Of a stretch of DNA of 64,000 bases, positions 1 through 9,933 are shown one piece after another. The notes under the pieces are model-generated. The model was given only the letters and a program-made list of their open reading frames with translations. It was not told where the DNA came from and did not search any database. A program made the position numbers and the translations under genes. How positions within the stretch are numbered: the stretch's first letter is position 1; every line of letters starts with the position of its first letter. Source of the DNA: Primorskyibacter marinus (GTDB taxonomy: Bacteria; Pseudomonadota; Alphaproteobacteria; Rhodobacterales; Rhodobacteraceae); NCBI RefSeq assembly GCF_003313245.1, contig NZ_QJSD01000004.1, positions 123,294-187,293 of the forward strand, read 5' to 3'.

Positions 1-128
1 CCTATCGCGTGCTGCCCCGCCCGTAAGGCGCGCGGTCGCGTTCCGTCGCGACGCTTTGCAATTGCAATCGGGCACATCCCCCTTTTGACACGGCCCTCAA
101 CCTGCGACCCGAGCGCGCATCTGGGCGC

Positions 129-143
129 GTTCCCATTTCGTTC
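129..143 (+). promoter_or_regulatory. SOS box (LexA site) of uvrA
   Basis: The sequence reads GTTC, seven bases (ccatttc), GTTC. This is the direct-repeat LexA operator known from Rhodobacteraceae and other alphaproteobacteria. It lies 66 bases before the uvrA start, and a second exact GTTC-N7-GTTC stands before lexA in this window. uvrA is therefore probably LexA-repressed and induced by DNA damage. Confidence 0.85.
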
Positions 144-208
144 TTCGTTATGGGTTGGCGAAACGCTGACTGTCCACTATGTGTTAACCGTCAATCGCAG
201 GGGCAGTC

Positions 209-3091
209 ATGGCTGAGTTGAAGCATATAGAGGTGCGCGGCGCGCGCGAGCATAACCTCAAGAGTATCGACGTGGACATTCCGCGCGACAAGCTTGTGGT
301 GATCACCGGGCTGTCGGGCTCTGGCAAGTCGTCGCTGGCCTTTGACACGGTCTATGCCGAAGGGCAGCGCCGCTATGTGGAATCGCTGTCGGCTTATGCC
401 CGGCAATTTCTTGATATGATGCAGAAACCCGATGTGGATCATATCAGCGGTCTCAGCCCCGCGATCTCTATCGAGCAGAAGACGACCTCGAAGAACCCGC
501 GCTCGACCGTTGGCACGGTGACAGAGATCTACGACTATATGCGTCTGTTGTTCGCCCGCGCCGGAACGCCCTATAGCCCCGCCACCGGGCTGCCCATCGA
601 GGCGCAGCAGGTGCAGGACATGGTTGACCGCGTGATGACGATGGAGGAGGGGACGCGCGCCTATCTTCTGGCCCCGATCGTGCGCGACCGTAAAGGCGAA
701 TACCGCAAGGAATTCATAGAGTTGCGCAAGCAGGGTTTCCAGCGTGTCAAGGTCGATGGCACCTTTTACGAATTGGACGAACCCCCTACGCTGGACAAGA
801 AGTTCCGCCATGACATCGACGTTGTGGTTGATCGTCTGGTTGTAAAGGAAGGGCTGGAGGTGCGCCTTGCCGACAGTTTCCGCACCGCGCTGGACCTGGC
901 CGATGGCATCGCCGTGCTGGAAACCGCCGTCAGTGAGGGCGAGCCGGAGCGGATGACCTTCTCCGAGAAATTCGCCTGTCCGGTCAGCGGCTTCACCATC
1001 CCCGAAATCGAACCGCGTCTATTTTCGTTCAACGCGCCGTTTGGGGCTTGTCCGGAATGTGACGGGCTGGGGGTAGAGCTGTTCTTTGATCCCAATCTGG
1101 TCGTCCCCGACACCACGCTGAAAATCGGCGACGGGGCGCTGGCACCGTGGCGAAAGGGCAAATCGCCCTATTTCACCCAGACCATCGAAGCCATTGCCAA
1201 ACATTACGAATTTGACAAATCGGCCAAGTGGAAGGATCTGCCCGCGCATGTGCAGCAGGTTTTTCTTTATGGGTCCGGAGAGGATGAAATCCCTTTCCGT
1301 TACGACGAGGGGGGCCGTGTCTATCAGGTTGAGCGGAGCTTTGAAGGCGTCATTCCGAATATGGAGCGGCGCTATCGCGAAACGGATTCCAACTGGATCC
1401 GCGAAGAATTCGAGCGTTATCAGAACAACCGGCCCTGCGGCACTTGCGGCGGATACCGCCTGCGCGAAGAGGCACTGGCAGTGAAGATCGGACCGTCCGA
1501 TGGCAAGCCAGAGGACCGGCTGCATGTCGGGCAGGTCGTACAGATGAGCATTCGCGAGGCGTTTGACTGGTGCGAAGCGGTGCCGGATCAACTGAGCGTC
1601 CAGAAGAACGAGATCGCCCGCGCTATCCTCAAGGAAATCCGCGAACGGCTTGGCTTTCTGAACAATGTGGGCCTCGAATATCTGACGCTGTCGCGCAATG
1701 CGGGCACGCTGTCTGGTGGTGAATCGCAACGTATCCGGTTGGCCAGCCAGATCGGTTCTGGCCTGACGGGGGTGCTGTATGTGCTGGACGAACCGTCGAT
1801 CGGTCTGCATCAGCGCGACAATGACCGGCTGCTTGGCACACTGAAAAACCTGCGCGATCAGGGCAATACGGTGATCGTTGTCGAACATGACGAAGAGGCG
1901 ATCCGCGAGGCGGATTACGTCTTTGATATTGGTCCCGGCGCAGGGGTACATGGCGGGCAGGTGGTCAGCCGTGGCACGCCCGAGGAAATCATCGCCGATC
2001 CGGCCAGCCTGACCGGGCAATACCTGTCAGGTGCGCGCGAAATCGCCGTGCCCGCGGAGCGTCGCAAAGGCAACAAGAAGAAGCTGAAGGTCGTCAAGGC
2101 CACCGGCAACAACCTCAAGAACGTGACGGCGGAATTTCCGCTGGGCAAGTTTGTCTGCGTGACCGGCGTGTCAGGTGGGGGCAAATCCACGCTGACGATC
2201 GAGACACTGTTCAAAACCGCCTCGATGCGGCTGAACGGCGCGCGGCAGACCCCGGCACCATGTGAGACGATCAAGGGGTTGGAACATCTCGACAAGGTCA
2301 TCGACATTGACCAGCGACCGATCGGACGGACGCCGCGTTCCAACCCGGCGACCTATACCGGTGCCTTCACCCCGATCCGCGACTGGTTCGCCGGGTTGCC
2401 AGAGGCCAAGGCGCGCGGCTACAAGCCCGGTCGGTTCTCTTTCAATGTCAAGGGGGGCCGCTGCGAGGCCTGTCAGGGCGACGGCGTCATCAAGATCGAG
2501 ATGCATTTCCTGCCCGATGTCTATGTGACATGCGAGACCTGCAAGGGGGCGCGTTACAACCGGGAGACGCTGGAAATAAAGTTCAAAGGCAAGAGCATAG
2601 CCGACGTTCTTGATATGACGGTCGAAGACGCACAGGGCTTTTTCAAGGCCGTGCCGTCGATCCGGGACAAGATGGATGCGCTTGCCCGTGTGGGACTAGG
2701 TTATATCAAGGTGGGGCAGCAGGCGACGACGCTTTCGGGCGGCGAGGCGCAGCGGGTGAAGCTGTCCAAGGAACTGTCGAAACGCTCCACCGGGCGCACG
2801 CTGTATATTCTGGACGAGCCGACCACCGGCCTGCATTTCGAAGATGTGCGCAAGCTGTTGGAGGTGCTGCACGAGCTGGTCGATCAGGGCAACTCGGTCG
2901 TGGTGATCGAGCATAATCTCGACGTGATCAAGACTGCCGACTGGATCATCGACATTGGACCCGAAGGCGGCGATGGCGGTGGCGAGATCGTGGCCACGGG
3001 AACCCCCGAGAAGGTTGCGGAAGAGCCGCGCAGTCATACGGGGCATTACCTCAAGGGTATGCTGGGCGCCCGCAAGGTGGCGGCAGAGTAG
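209..3091 (+). CDS. uvrA: Excinuclease ABC subunit A
   Basis: Damage-recognition ATPase of nucleotide excision repair; it loads UvrB at lesions in the cytoplasm. The 960-residue length is normal. Two ABC modules are visible: Walker [10 protein letters not shown] at residues 34-42, ABC signature LSGGESQR near 501, a second Walker [10 protein letters not shown] near 652, and LSGGEAQR near 841 followed by LDEPTTGLH. The C-terminal zinc finger keeps both Cys pairs (CEAC and CETC). The first pair of the N-terminal finger is incomplete (CPVSG rather than CPxCG), which I believe is usual in alphaproteobacteria. The ATG follows a GGGG-type ribosome site. A LexA box lies upstream. Confidence 0.97.
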   Translation: MAELKHIEVRGAREHNLKSIDVDIPRDKLVVITGLSGSGKSSLAFDTVYAEGQRRYVESLSAYARQFLDMMQKPDVDHISGLSPAISIEQKTTSKNPRSTVGTVTEIYDYMRLLFARAGTPYSPATGLPIEAQQVQDMVDRVMTMEEGTRAYLLAPIVRDRKGEYRKEFIELRKQGFQRVKVDGTFYELDEPPTLDKKFRHDIDVVVDRLVVKEGLEVRLADSFRTALDLADGIAVLETAVSEGEPERMTFSEKFACPVSGFTIPEIEPRLFSFNAPFGACPECDGLGVELFFDPNLVVPDTTLKIGDGALAPWRKGKSPYFTQTIEAIAKHYEFDKSAKWKDLPAHVQQVFLYGSGEDEIPFRYDEGGRVYQVERSFEGVIPNMERRYRETDSNWIREEFERYQNNRPCGTCGGYRLREEALAVKIGPSDGKPEDRLHVGQVVQMSIREAFDWCEAVPDQLSVQKNEIARAILKEIRERLGFLNNVGLEYLTLSRNAGTLSGGESQRIRLASQIGSGLTGVLYVLDEPSIGLHQRDNDRLLGTLKNLRDQGNTVIVVEHDEEAIREADYVFDIGPGAGVHGGQVVSRGTPEEIIADPASLTGQYLSGAREIAVPAERRKGNKKKLKVVKATGNNLKNVTAEFPLGKFVCVTGVSGGGKSTLTIETLFKTASMRLNGARQTPAPCETIKGLEHLDKVIDIDQRPIGRTPRSNPATYTGAFTPIRDWFAGLPEAKARGYKPGRFSFNVKGGRCEACQGDGVIKIEMHFLPDVYVTCETCKGARYNRETLEIKFKGKSIADVLDMTVEDAQGFFKAVPSIRDKMDALARVGLGYIKVGQQATTLSGGEAQRVKLSKELSKRSTGRTLYILDEPTTGLHFEDVRKLLEVLHELVDQGNSVVVIEHNLDVIKTADWIIDIGPEGGDGGGEIVATGTPEKVAEEPRSHTGHYLKGMLGARKVAAE

Positions 3092-3104
3092 GGCACTGCT
3101 ACCA

Positions 3105-3135
3105 GTCGCTGCGATCAATCGAGGATCGCAGCGAC
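3105..3135. repeat. 12-bp perfect inverted repeat between convergent genes
   Basis: GTCGCTGCGATC is repeated in inverted form after a 7-base loop. It sits between the uvrA stop and the last codons of the convergent small gene, so part of the stem is coding. There is no T-run, so this is not a classical intrinsic terminator, but the position suggests that it ends or stabilises both transcripts. Confidence 0.5.
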
Positions 3136-3474
3136 CGCACCGATCAGGTCCAGCACCTCGCGTGTTTCACGGTCGACCCGCAGCACCTGATCGCCCACGC
3201 GGTAGTAGGTGTCGCTTGGGACCAGCCCATAACGACCCGGTTCGCGGATGATTATGTAATCGCCGCGCCGCACGACCTCGCCGACGCGGTAATGGTAGCG
3301 GTCATGATCGTCATCCCGAATGCCTTGCTTCTTCGCAAGTCCGGGTGGGACGCAGGCCGGGCTCTTCTTGGCCAGTCCTGGGGGGCACGCCTTCGGCCCG
3401 GCAAGTCCCGCAGGAGCCGTGCCAACCGTCATCAATCCGGCAAGCATGGCGATGGCAGCAAGTTTCATGTGCAT
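3115..3474 (-). CDS. Small exported protein, RcnB-like
   Basis: A 119-residue protein with an N-terminal signal peptide (hydrophobic about residues 4-24, ending near AGLAGPKA). Two degenerate copies of PPGLAKK follow at about 31-49. The C-terminal half contains DTYYRVGDQVLRVDRET, typical of the RcnB-like periplasmic family; in E. coli RcnB takes part in nickel/cobalt homeostasis. GGAG eight bases upstream supports the ATG at 3474 over the second Met two codons later. It is convergent with uvrA. The metal role is only inferred from family resemblance. Confidence 0.7.
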   Translation of the reverse strand: MHMKLAAIAMLAGLMTVGTAPAGLAGPKACPPGLAKKSPACVPPGLAKKQGIRDDDHDRYHYRVGEVVRRGDYIIIREPGRYGLVPSDTYYRVGDQVLRVDRETREVLDLIGAVAAILD

Positions 3475-3582
3475 GACTGTTTCTCCAGAGTCGTTCCAAA
3501 CGCCAATGCGCCAACATCCAGAAATGTTCCAGCTGTTTCAGTTTCGCGCGCGGATCCTTGCCGTCATGCGGCGGCGACTTGC

Positions 3583-3786
3583 CTACTTGGTCTTGCAGGT
3601 GTTGATGCCGAGCAGCGCATAGGGCGGGCAGGAGCCCATGGCCGCCGTCGCCAGCATCGCCACGCCGACGACGCCCGCAATCCAAGCCCAACCGCCCGTA
3701 AGCGACGTGAAGACCAACAGCAGCAGCACAACGCCCAGCACGGCGCGGATCATCCGGTCGGTCTGGCCCATGTTTTTCGCAAGCAT
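3583..3786 (-). CDS. DUF2892-like inner-membrane protein
   Basis: A 67-residue protein with two hydrophobic segments (about 13-27 and 32-48) separated by a short GG turn, and a C-terminal CPPYALLGINTCKTK tail. This matches the small DUF2892 / YgaP-membrane-domain family, whose members often carry the CP-Y-LG-(N/S)TC ending. The ribosome site GGAGAAAAGAAA directly precedes the ATG. Function unknown; some relatives are fused to rhodanese domains. It stands alone between the RcnB-like gene and mmsB. Confidence 0.75.
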   Translation of the reverse strand: MLAKNMGQTDRMIRAVLGVVLLLLVFTSLTGGWAWIAGVVGVAMLATAAMGSCPPYALLGINTCKTK

Positions 3787-3860
3787 TTTCTTTTCTCCAA
3801 TGAAGGTTTCATTCGAGACTGAGCTTTACGACATATACAATTTGCGGAATATGACACAGA

Positions 3861-4733
3861 TCAACTCTGCGTGCGTTTCTCGAATCGCGGTAGCATGGCA
3901 GAGAAATCCTTGCCTCTGCCATCCTCATCCTCGACAAACCGCTTGTAGAGTTCCAGTGCGGCCGCGCCCATCGGCGTGTCGGCATCCGCTGCATCCGCCG
4001 CCTGCTGCGACAGGCCAAGGTCTTTCAGCATCAACTCGGCCGCGAAACCGGGCAGGTAGCCGTTATCGGCGGGTGATTGCGGCCCAACCCCCGGTGCCGG
4101 ACAATAGGCGTTCATCGACCAGCTATAGCCTGAAGAGGTGGAGACAACGTCGAACATTGCCTCGCGCGCAAGGCCCAGCTTGTCGGCCAGCGCGAAGGCC
4201 TCGCAGGTGGCAATCATGGTGACACCGAGGATCATGTTGTTGCAAATCTTCGCGGCCTGCCCGTTGCCCGATGGACCGCAATGCACCGCTTTCTGGCCCA
4301 TGACCTCGAACAGTGGCGCGGCCTTGGCAAAACCCGCATCGTCCCCGCCCACCATGAAGGTCAGCGTCCCGCCCGCAGCGCCACCGACCCCGCCAGAGAC
4401 CGGCGCGTCCAGCGCTGACAGGCCCGCCGCCTGTGCCTGCTCGGCCACGGCGCGGGCGCTGTCCACATCGACGGTAGAGCAATCCAGAAAGACCGCGCCT
4501 TCCGTCATGGTTGGGATGATCTGATCCGCGATCTCCCGCAAAATGGCACCGTTGGGCAGCATGGTGATGACCACATCGGCCCCCGTTGCGGCCTCTGCGG
4601 CGTTTTTCGCCACGGTTGCGCCCTCGGCAGTGGCACCCGCCACGTCAAAGCCCGTCACATCATGTCCGGCCTTCACAAGATTGGCGGCCATCGGCGCGCC
4701 CATATTGCCCAATCCGATAAACCCGATCTTCAT
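3861..4733 (-). CDS. mmsB: 3-Hydroxyisobutyrate dehydrogenase
   Basis: Oxidises 3-hydroxyisobutyrate to methylmalonate semialdehyde with NAD in valine breakdown. The 290-residue protein opens with the Rossmann motif GFIGLGNMGAPMA and has the substrate-loop motif DAPVSGGVGG and the catalytic-lysine motif GNGQAAKICNN. The start is placed at 4733 because AAAGGACA lies just before this ATG; the longer in-frame start at 4748 would put the ribosome site inside the gene. It is the last gene of a three-gene operon, 11 bases after the CoA-hydrolase stop. Confidence 0.93.
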   Translation of the reverse strand: MKIGFIGLGNMGAPMAANLVKAGHDVTGFDVAGATAEGATVAKNAAEAATGADVVITMLPNGAILREIADQIIPTMTEGAVFLDCSTVDVDSARAVAEQAQAAGLSALDAPVSGGVGGAAGGTLTFMVGGDDAGFAKAAPLFEVMGQKAVHCGPSGNGQAAKICNNMILGVTMIATCEAFALADKLGLAREAMFDVVSTSSGYSWSMNAYCPAPGVGPQSPADNGYLPGFAAELMLKDLGLSQQAADAADADTPMGAAALELYKRFVEDEDGRGKDFSAMLPRFEKRTQS

Positions 4734-4744
4734 GCCTTGTCCTT

Positions 4745-5782
4745 TCAATCGAAATTCAGTGCGTCGGCACCCAGAGGTGCCAGCATCTTCGAGACCTCAT
4801 CGGCAGGGACATCAGCGATACTGTGCCGCCATTTCGGCCTGCGATCCTTGTCGATGATCGCCGCGCGGATCCCTTCTAGGAAATCGCCGTGTTCCATGAT
4901 GCGCCAGGAGACGCGATATTCAAGCGCCAACGCGTCCCGGACCGTCATCGGCCCGTCGCGCAAATGGCGCAGCATTTCCAGTGTCAGCGCCATCGACAGC
5001 GGGGATGATCGCATCATCGCCTTCAGGGTTTCGCCAGCAAAGGCGCTGCCGTCCTGGCGCAGCGCCGCCACCAGACCGGCCAGCGTTTCCGCATTGAAAA
5101 GCGTGTCGATCTGCGGCTGGTTCCCGGCGAGCGTGCTTTCCGGTGCGGGGCGCGATGCCGCTGCGATGGCCGTGATGTCGCCGCTCTGTTCAAGCGTTGC
5201 AATGAGTTGGGGCCAAGCGTCCTCTGGCACGAAAGCGTCGGCAAAGCCCGCATGGATCGCATCGCCCGGACCCATCCGCGCGGCGGTCAGGCCAAGATAT
5301 TCGCCAAGTCGGCCGGGCGCGCGCGCCAGCAGATAAGAGCCGCCCACATCCGGTACAAATCCGATGCCGCATTCGGGCATGGAAATCCGGCTGCTCTCGC
5401 ATATGATCCGGTGCGAAACATGCCCGCCCAAACCGACACCGCCACCCATCGTGAAGCCCTGCATCAGGCTGACCACGGGTTTGGGATACTCGGCAAGTGC
5501 CGCATTCATCCGGTATTCGTCATGCCAGAATTGCCGCCCATAGGCATAGTCGTCATGCGTCCCGGTGCGGTACATCTCGGCAATGTCGCCACCGGCGCAG
5601 AACGCCTTGTCGCCCTGCGCGTCCAGGATCAGCAGGTCTACATTCGGATCGCCGCGCCAATCCTCCAACGCTTTCGCGATGTTCAGACACATGTCATAGG
5701 TCAACGCGTTCAGCGCCTTGGGGCGGGTCAGGGTGATCCGTCCGGCGCGGCCTTCGCGGCGGATGTGAATGTCGTTGCTCAT
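4745..5782 (-). CDS. 3-Hydroxyisobutyryl-CoA hydrolase (crotonase fold)
   Basis: A 345-residue crotonase-superfamily protein. It has the oxyanion-hole motif AFCAGGDI near residue 65 and GGGVGLGGHVSHRI, MPECGIGFVPDVGGSYLLAR further on, and the longer C-terminal region (SMALTLEML) that separates 3-hydroxyisobutyryl-CoA hydrolases from plain enoyl-CoA hydratases. It releases free 3-hydroxyisobutyrate, the substrate of the next gene, mmsB. Its ATG overlaps the stop of the upstream acyl-CoA dehydrogenase by four bases (ATGA), so the two are translationally coupled. Confidence 0.9.
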   Translation of the reverse strand: MSNDIHIRREGRAGRITLTRPKALNALTYDMCLNIAKALEDWRGDPNVDLLILDAQGDKAFCAGGDIAEMYRTGTHDDYAYGRQFWHDEYRMNAALAEYPKPVVSLMQGFTMGGGVGLGGHVSHRIICESSRISMPECGIGFVPDVGGSYLLARAPGRLGEYLGLTAARMGPGDAIHAGFADAFVPEDAWPQLIATLEQSGDITAIAAASRPAPESTLAGNQPQIDTLFNAETLAGLVAALRQDGSAFAGETLKAMMRSSPLSMALTLEMLRHLRDGPMTVRDALALEYRVSWRIMEHGDFLEGIRAAIIDKDRRPKWRHSIADVPADEVSKMLAPLGADALNFD

Positions 5783-6924
5783 GCCCGATCCGCCAGCATC
5801 TGACGCGAGATGATCAGGCGCATGATCTCGTTCGTGCCTTCGAGGATCTGATGCACGCGCAGATCGCGGACGATCTTTTCGACGCCGTAATCGGCAAGGT
5901 AGCCATACCCGCCATGCAGTTGCAGGCATTGGTTGGCAACATCAAACGCCGCGTCGGTGACGTAAAGCTTTGCCATGGCGCAGAACTTCGTGGCATCGGG
6001 TGCCTGATTGTCCAGTTTCCACGCGGCCTGACGCAGGAAGATGCGTGCTGATTGCAGGGCGACCTCCATCTCGGCCAGCCGGAACTGGAGCGCCTGAAAC
6101 CGGTCGATGGTCTGGCCGAAGGCTTTGCGTTCACCCATATAGGCCAGCGTCAGGTCCAGCGCGTTTTGCGCGCCGCCAAGCGCGGAGGCGGCAATGTTCA
6201 GACGGCCACCATCCAGCCCGGCCATCGCGTAGGAAAACCCGCGCCCCTCTTCGCCGATCAGATTGTCATGCGCCACGGTGCAATCGTCGAATTGCACCTG
6301 AGCGGTGGGCTGTGCGCGCCAGCCCATCTTGTCCTCCAGCCCGCCAAAGCTGAGACCGGGTGTGCCATCCTCTATCACGACGGTGGAAATGCCTTTTGGC
6401 CCGTCCTCGCCGGTACGGACCATGGTGATATAGGCATCTGAATAGCCCGCGCCCGAGATAAAGGCCTTGGTGCCGTTCAGCACATAGCCTGCATTCGTTT
6501 TTGCGGCGCGGGTCCGCAGCGCAGACGCGTCAGAGCCGGAACCGGGTTCGGTCAGGCAATAGCTGAACACTTTCGACATGGTGCATAGATCGGGCAGCCA
6601 TTTCGCCTTGGTTTCCTCACTGCCGAATTTGTCGATCATGCCGCCGCACATGTTATGAATCGACAGGAACGATCCCACGGCGGGGCAGGCCATCGCCAGT
6701 GCTTCGAACACCAGCGTAGCGTCAAGCCGCGACAGGCCCGAGCCGCCGAAATCTTCGGACACATAGATCCCGCCAAGGCCGAGTTCCGCCACGCGGGGCC
6801 ACAGATCCTTGGGGATGGTGCCCTGTTTTTCCCAGTCGCGCGCAAAAGGTGCGATATATTCCTGCCCGAAGGCGCGTGCCATGTAGAAAATGGCGCTCTG
6901 TTCCTCGCTCAGCGCGAAATCCAT
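5779..6924 (-). CDS. Acyl-CoA dehydrogenase, probable isobutyryl-CoA dehydrogenase
   Basis: A 381-residue FAD-dependent acyl-CoA dehydrogenase. Visible motifs are CLTEPGSGSD (FAD/substrate), LHGGYGYLADYG near the C-terminus, and ILEGTNEIMR, where the Glu of EGTNE is the family's catalytic base in short/branched-chain members. Its place directly before the 3-hydroxyisobutyryl-CoA hydrolase and mmsB points to isobutyryl-CoA as substrate, i.e. valine catabolism. The start has GGAGAGGA upstream. The 2-methylbutyryl-CoA alternative is less likely from context. Confidence 0.88.
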   Translation of the reverse strand: MDFALSEEQSAIFYMARAFGQEYIAPFARDWEKQGTIPKDLWPRVAELGLGGIYVSEDFGGSGLSRLDATLVFEALAMACPAVGSFLSIHNMCGGMIDKFGSEETKAKWLPDLCTMSKVFSYCLTEPGSGSDASALRTRAAKTNAGYVLNGTKAFISGAGYSDAYITMVRTGEDGPKGISTVVIEDGTPGLSFGGLEDKMGWRAQPTAQVQFDDCTVAHDNLIGEEGRGFSYAMAGLDGGRLNIAASALGGAQNALDLTLAYMGERKAFGQTIDRFQALQFRLAEMEVALQSARIFLRQAAWKLDNQAPDATKFCAMAKLYVTDAAFDVANQCLQLHGGYGYLADYGVEKIVRDLRVHQILEGTNEIMRLIISRQMLADRA

Positions 6925-7060
6925 GTTGTCCTCTCCGCCGATTGTGAATTGTCCGAATGGTTAAGTCGCGTTTGTTACAGGAGTGTTTCGGATGTTCAGG
7001 CACTGGTTGCAATGGCGCCTTTGAATGCGGACCGGCATCCGAACCGCCAATTCCGGCGCT

Positions 7061-8188
7061 TCAAAGGCTGGCGTGAAACTCCTCGACCAGATGGGCGACC
7101 ACGGCGCGCATCTGGCCTTCGTGATCTTTACCGTCCGCCTTCGCAGCGGCAAGCACGCCGCGTTGCCGGGTCGAAGATGTGCCATCCGCAGCGATGCGGC
7201 GCAACTGTTCAAGATCCTGCAAGCATTTGAGCGTGCCTGCATCCTCCTCGACAAGCGCGATCAGTTCATCGACCAGTTCAACAAATGGGACAATTTCGCC
7301 CCGGCCAAAATCAATCAGCCCTTCGGTGACGCCATAGCGTTGCGCCCGCCAGCGATTTTCTCCGATCAGGAAGCGATCGTAAATCCGCCAGCGCTGGTTC
7401 TTGACGCGAAGCCGCCACAGCATCCGCAGCAGACACTGGTTCAGTGCGGCCAGCGCCAGCGTGTCCTCAAGCCGGGGCGACACGTCCATGATCCGCGTTT
7501 CCAGGGTTGGAAACTGCGCCGAGGGCCGCAGATCCCACCAGATTTTCGAGATGTCGTCGATCACGCCAAGCTTTATCAGGATTTCGACAGAGCGCTGGAA
7601 ATCCTGCCAGCTTTCAAACTGGGGCGGCAGGCCGGTGCGGGGCAGGTTGTCAAAGACTGAGATGCGGTAAGACGCCATCTTGGTGTCCTGTCCCTGCCAG
7701 TAGGGCGAAGAGGTCGATAGCGCCAGCAGATGCGGCAGGAAATAGGACAATTGCCGCATCAGATCTGCCCGCAGCAGATCGTCGTTCAATCCGACATGCA
7801 CATGGCAGCCGCAGATCAGCATCCGTCGCGCCACCCCGCCCAGATCGCGTTCCAGCGAATTGTAGCGGTCCTTGTCGGTGTGGCTTTGGGTTTTCCAGTC
7901 GGCAAGCGGGTGGCAGGACGCGGCGATCGGGGCCAACCCGTGTTTGTGCGCATGTTTCGACACTGTGTCGCGCAACCGTTTAAGATCCTCGCGCGCCTCG
8001 CCGGTATCGGCGCAGACCTTGGTGCCGACCTCTATCTGACATTGCAGAAATTCGGGACTGACCTGATTTTCAAGCTCTGACATGCAGGCATTCATCAGCC
8101 CGTCTGGCGCTTCGGCCAGCGCATATGTCTCCAGGTCAACGAGCAGATATTCCTCCTCGATGCCGATGCTGAAGGCGGGTTCTGTCAC
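7061..8188 (-). CDS. Carboxylate-amine ligase (YbdK / GCS2 type)
   Basis: A 375-residue protein of the glutamate-cysteine ligase 2 family. It has the N-terminal [11 protein letters not shown] motif and CGCHVHVGL, then [16 protein letters not shown] and VSPRLEDT. E. coli YbdK shows weak glutamate-cysteine ligase activity in vitro; the natural substrate is unclear. I chose the GTG at 8188 because GAGGGG precedes it and because homologues begin about there; an in-frame ATG exists at 8230 without a ribosome site. It lies on the same strand between mmsA and the valine operon, but the spacing does not show co-transcription. Confidence 0.85.
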   Translation of the reverse strand: MTEPAFSIGIEEEYLLVDLETYALAEAPDGLMNACMSELENQVSPEFLQCQIEVGTKVCADTGEAREDLKRLRDTVSKHAHKHGLAPIAASCHPLADWKTQSHTDKDRYNSLERDLGGVARRMLICGCHVHVGLNDDLLRADLMRQLSYFLPHLLALSTSSPYWQGQDTKMASYRISVFDNLPRTGLPPQFESWQDFQRSVEILIKLGVIDDISKIWWDLRPSAQFPTLETRIMDVSPRLEDTLALAALNQCLLRMLWRLRVKNQRWRIYDRFLIGENRWRAQRYGVTEGLIDFGRGEIVPFVELVDELIALVEEDAGTLKCLQDLEQLRRIAADGTSSTRQRGVLAAAKADGKDHEGQMRAVVAHLVEEFHASL

Positions 8189-8264
8189 AGGCTGCCCCTC
8201 TTGATCGCTTTTGTCAGTTGACCAGAGCATGCCGGGCAGGGCAAGCGTCGCGCGAACGGGGCAT

Positions 8265-8295
8265 AGCGAAAGGGCGGCCTGTGAAGCCGCCCTTT
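8265..8295 (-). terminator. Intrinsic terminator after mmsA
   Basis: A 10-bp perfect stem (AAAGGGCGGC / GCCGCCCTTT) with a 7-base loop lies 31 bases beyond the mmsA stop. Read on the minus strand, the stem ends in TTT. It separates mmsA from the ligase gene downstream. Confidence 0.7.
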
Positions 8296-8325
8296 ACTGG
8301 TCATTTATCTGGCGTCAGGCGCAGA

Positions 8326-9825
8326 TCAGTCCATCGCCTTGAAGTTGAACTCTCCACCGTCCTTGATGCCCGAGAACCACCGCGCGGTGACGGTTTTGGT
8401 CTTGGTGTAGAACCGGAACGCATCGGGACCGTATTGGTTGAGATCGCCAAAGGCCGATTTCTTCCAGCCGCCGAATGTGTGGTAGCTCAGCGGCACCGGG
8501 ATCGGGAAGTTGATACCGACCATGCCGACATTGACCCGGTGGGCAAAGTCGCGCGCCGTGTCACCGTCAGCGGTGTAGATCGCCGTGCCGTTGCCATAAG
8601 GATTGTCGATCACAAGGTTCAGCGCGTCCTCGTAGGTCTCGGCACGCACGGTGCTGAGGACGGGACCAAAGATCTCTTCCTTGTAGATGTCCATATCGGG
8701 GGTCACGTTGTCAAACAGCGACGGACCGACGAAAAAGCCATCCTCATAGCCTTGCAGGCTGAAGTTTCGTCCGTCGATGACCAGCTTGGCACCTTGATCC
8801 ACACCGGAGTTGACCAGCCCCTCGATCCGCTCTTTGGAGGCGGCGGTGATGACCGGGCCGTAATCGACATCGTCGCCGGACGTGTAGGGGCCGACCTTCA
8901 GCTTTTCGACGCGCGGGATCAGGCTTTCCATCAGCTTGTCGGCGGTTTCCTGTCCGACAGGCACCGCGACAGAGATCGCCATGCAGCGTTCGCCCGCCGC
9001 GCCGAAACCTGCGCCCACAAGCGCGTCCGCGGCCTTTTCAATATCGGCATCCGGCATGATGATCATGTGGTTCTTGGCACCGCCGAAGCACTGCGCCCGC
9101 TTGCCGTTATTGGCAGCGCGACCATAGATATATTGCGCAATCGGGGTGGAGCCGACAAAGCCCACGGCCTGCACCGTGTCATTGTCAAGGATCGCGTCCA
9201 CGACTTCCTTGTCGCCATTGATGACCTGCAATACGCCGTCGGGCAGACCGGCCTCTGTCAGCAACTCGGCCAGACGCAGCGAGGTTGACGGGCAACGTTC
9301 GGACGGTTTCAGGATCATCGCGTTGCCGCAGGTCAGGGCGGGGGCCATTTTCCACAGCGGGATCATCGCGGGGAAGTTGAACGGCGTGATGCCCGCAACC
9401 ACACCCAGCGGCTGGCGCATGGAATACAGGTCGATGCCGGGGCCACCATCATCTGTGAATTCGCCCTTCAGAAGCGACGGCCCGCCCATGCATACCTCGA
9501 CGACTTCCAACCCGCGCTGCACGTCACCGCGCCCGTCGGGCAGGGTCTTGCCATGCTCGCGGCTGACCAGCTCTGCCAACTCGTCCATATGCTCGTTGAT
9601 CAGCGCGCCGAATTTCATCATCACCCGCGCGCGGCGCTGCGGGTTGGTGGCACTCCAGGCCTTCTGCGCCTCTTCGGCCTTGGCAACGGCATCGTTCAAC
9701 TCTTCGACTGTCGCCAAAGGCACCTTGGCCTGCACTTCGCCCGTGGCCGGGTTCATCACATCAGCAAACCGGCCCGATGTGCCCTTGACGTGCTTGCCAT
9801 TGATATAGTGGCTGAGTTCCTGCAT
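8326..9825 (-). CDS. mmsA: Methylmalonate-semialdehyde dehydrogenase (acylating)
   Basis: A 499-residue CoA-acylating aldehyde dehydrogenase converting methylmalonate semialdehyde to propionyl-CoA in valine and thymine breakdown. Motifs seen: NFPAMIPLWK, catalytic-cysteine region FGAAGERCMAISVA, and EEIFGPVL. An AAGGAGG ribosome site stands before the ATG at 9825; upstream in-frame extension is ignored because it runs through the divergent promoter. The LysR gene is divergent and two repeated sites lie between them. It consumes the product of MmsB, encoded about 5 kb away on the same strand. Confidence 0.95.
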   Translation of the reverse strand: MQELSHYINGKHVKGTSGRFADVMNPATGEVQAKVPLATVEELNDAVAKAEEAQKAWSATNPQRRARVMMKFGALINEHMDELAELVSREHGKTLPDGRGDVQRGLEVVEVCMGGPSLLKGEFTDDGGPGIDLYSMRQPLGVVAGITPFNFPAMIPLWKMAPALTCGNAMILKPSERCPSTSLRLAELLTEAGLPDGVLQVINGDKEVVDAILDNDTVQAVGFVGSTPIAQYIYGRAANNGKRAQCFGGAKNHMIIMPDADIEKAADALVGAGFGAAGERCMAISVAVPVGQETADKLMESLIPRVEKLKVGPYTSGDDVDYGPVITAASKERIEGLVNSGVDQGAKLVIDGRNFSLQGYEDGFFVGPSLFDNVTPDMDIYKEEIFGPVLSTVRAETYEDALNLVIDNPYGNGTAIYTADGDTARDFAHRVNVGMVGINFPIPVPLSYHTFGGWKKSAFGDLNQYGPDAFRFYTKTKTVTARWFSGIKDGGEFNFKAMD

Positions 9826-9867
9826 CCGATATTCCTCCTTGGATCCGAGATTGCCGCCACAATAGTC

Positions 9868-9923
9868 TTGCAAAAATGCGGAAAGAAGGCCCAATTTGCC
9901 AAAAAGACATTGCAGAAATGCAA
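9868..9923. promoter_or_regulatory. Two copies of a LysR-type site in the mmsA/LysR intergenic region
   Basis: TTGCAAAAATGCGG at 9868-9881 and TTGCAGAAATGCAA at 9910-9923 share TTGCANAAATGC. Their starts are exactly 42 bases apart, about four helical turns, so both face the same side. The second is a perfect TTGCA-N4-TGCAA palindrome and abuts the ribosome site of the LysR gene, fitting autoregulation. That the adjacent LysR protein binds here is inference. Confidence 0.6.
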
Positions 9924-9933
9924 AGGGGGTCAA

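Noticed and set aside
1-128. Possible gene or promoter at the left edge
   Set aside because: TTGACA at 85-90 has no matching -10 box, and no frame with coding character is seen; the neighbour is outside the window.
8218-9288. 356-codon plus-strand frame
   Set aside because: Antisense of mmsA.
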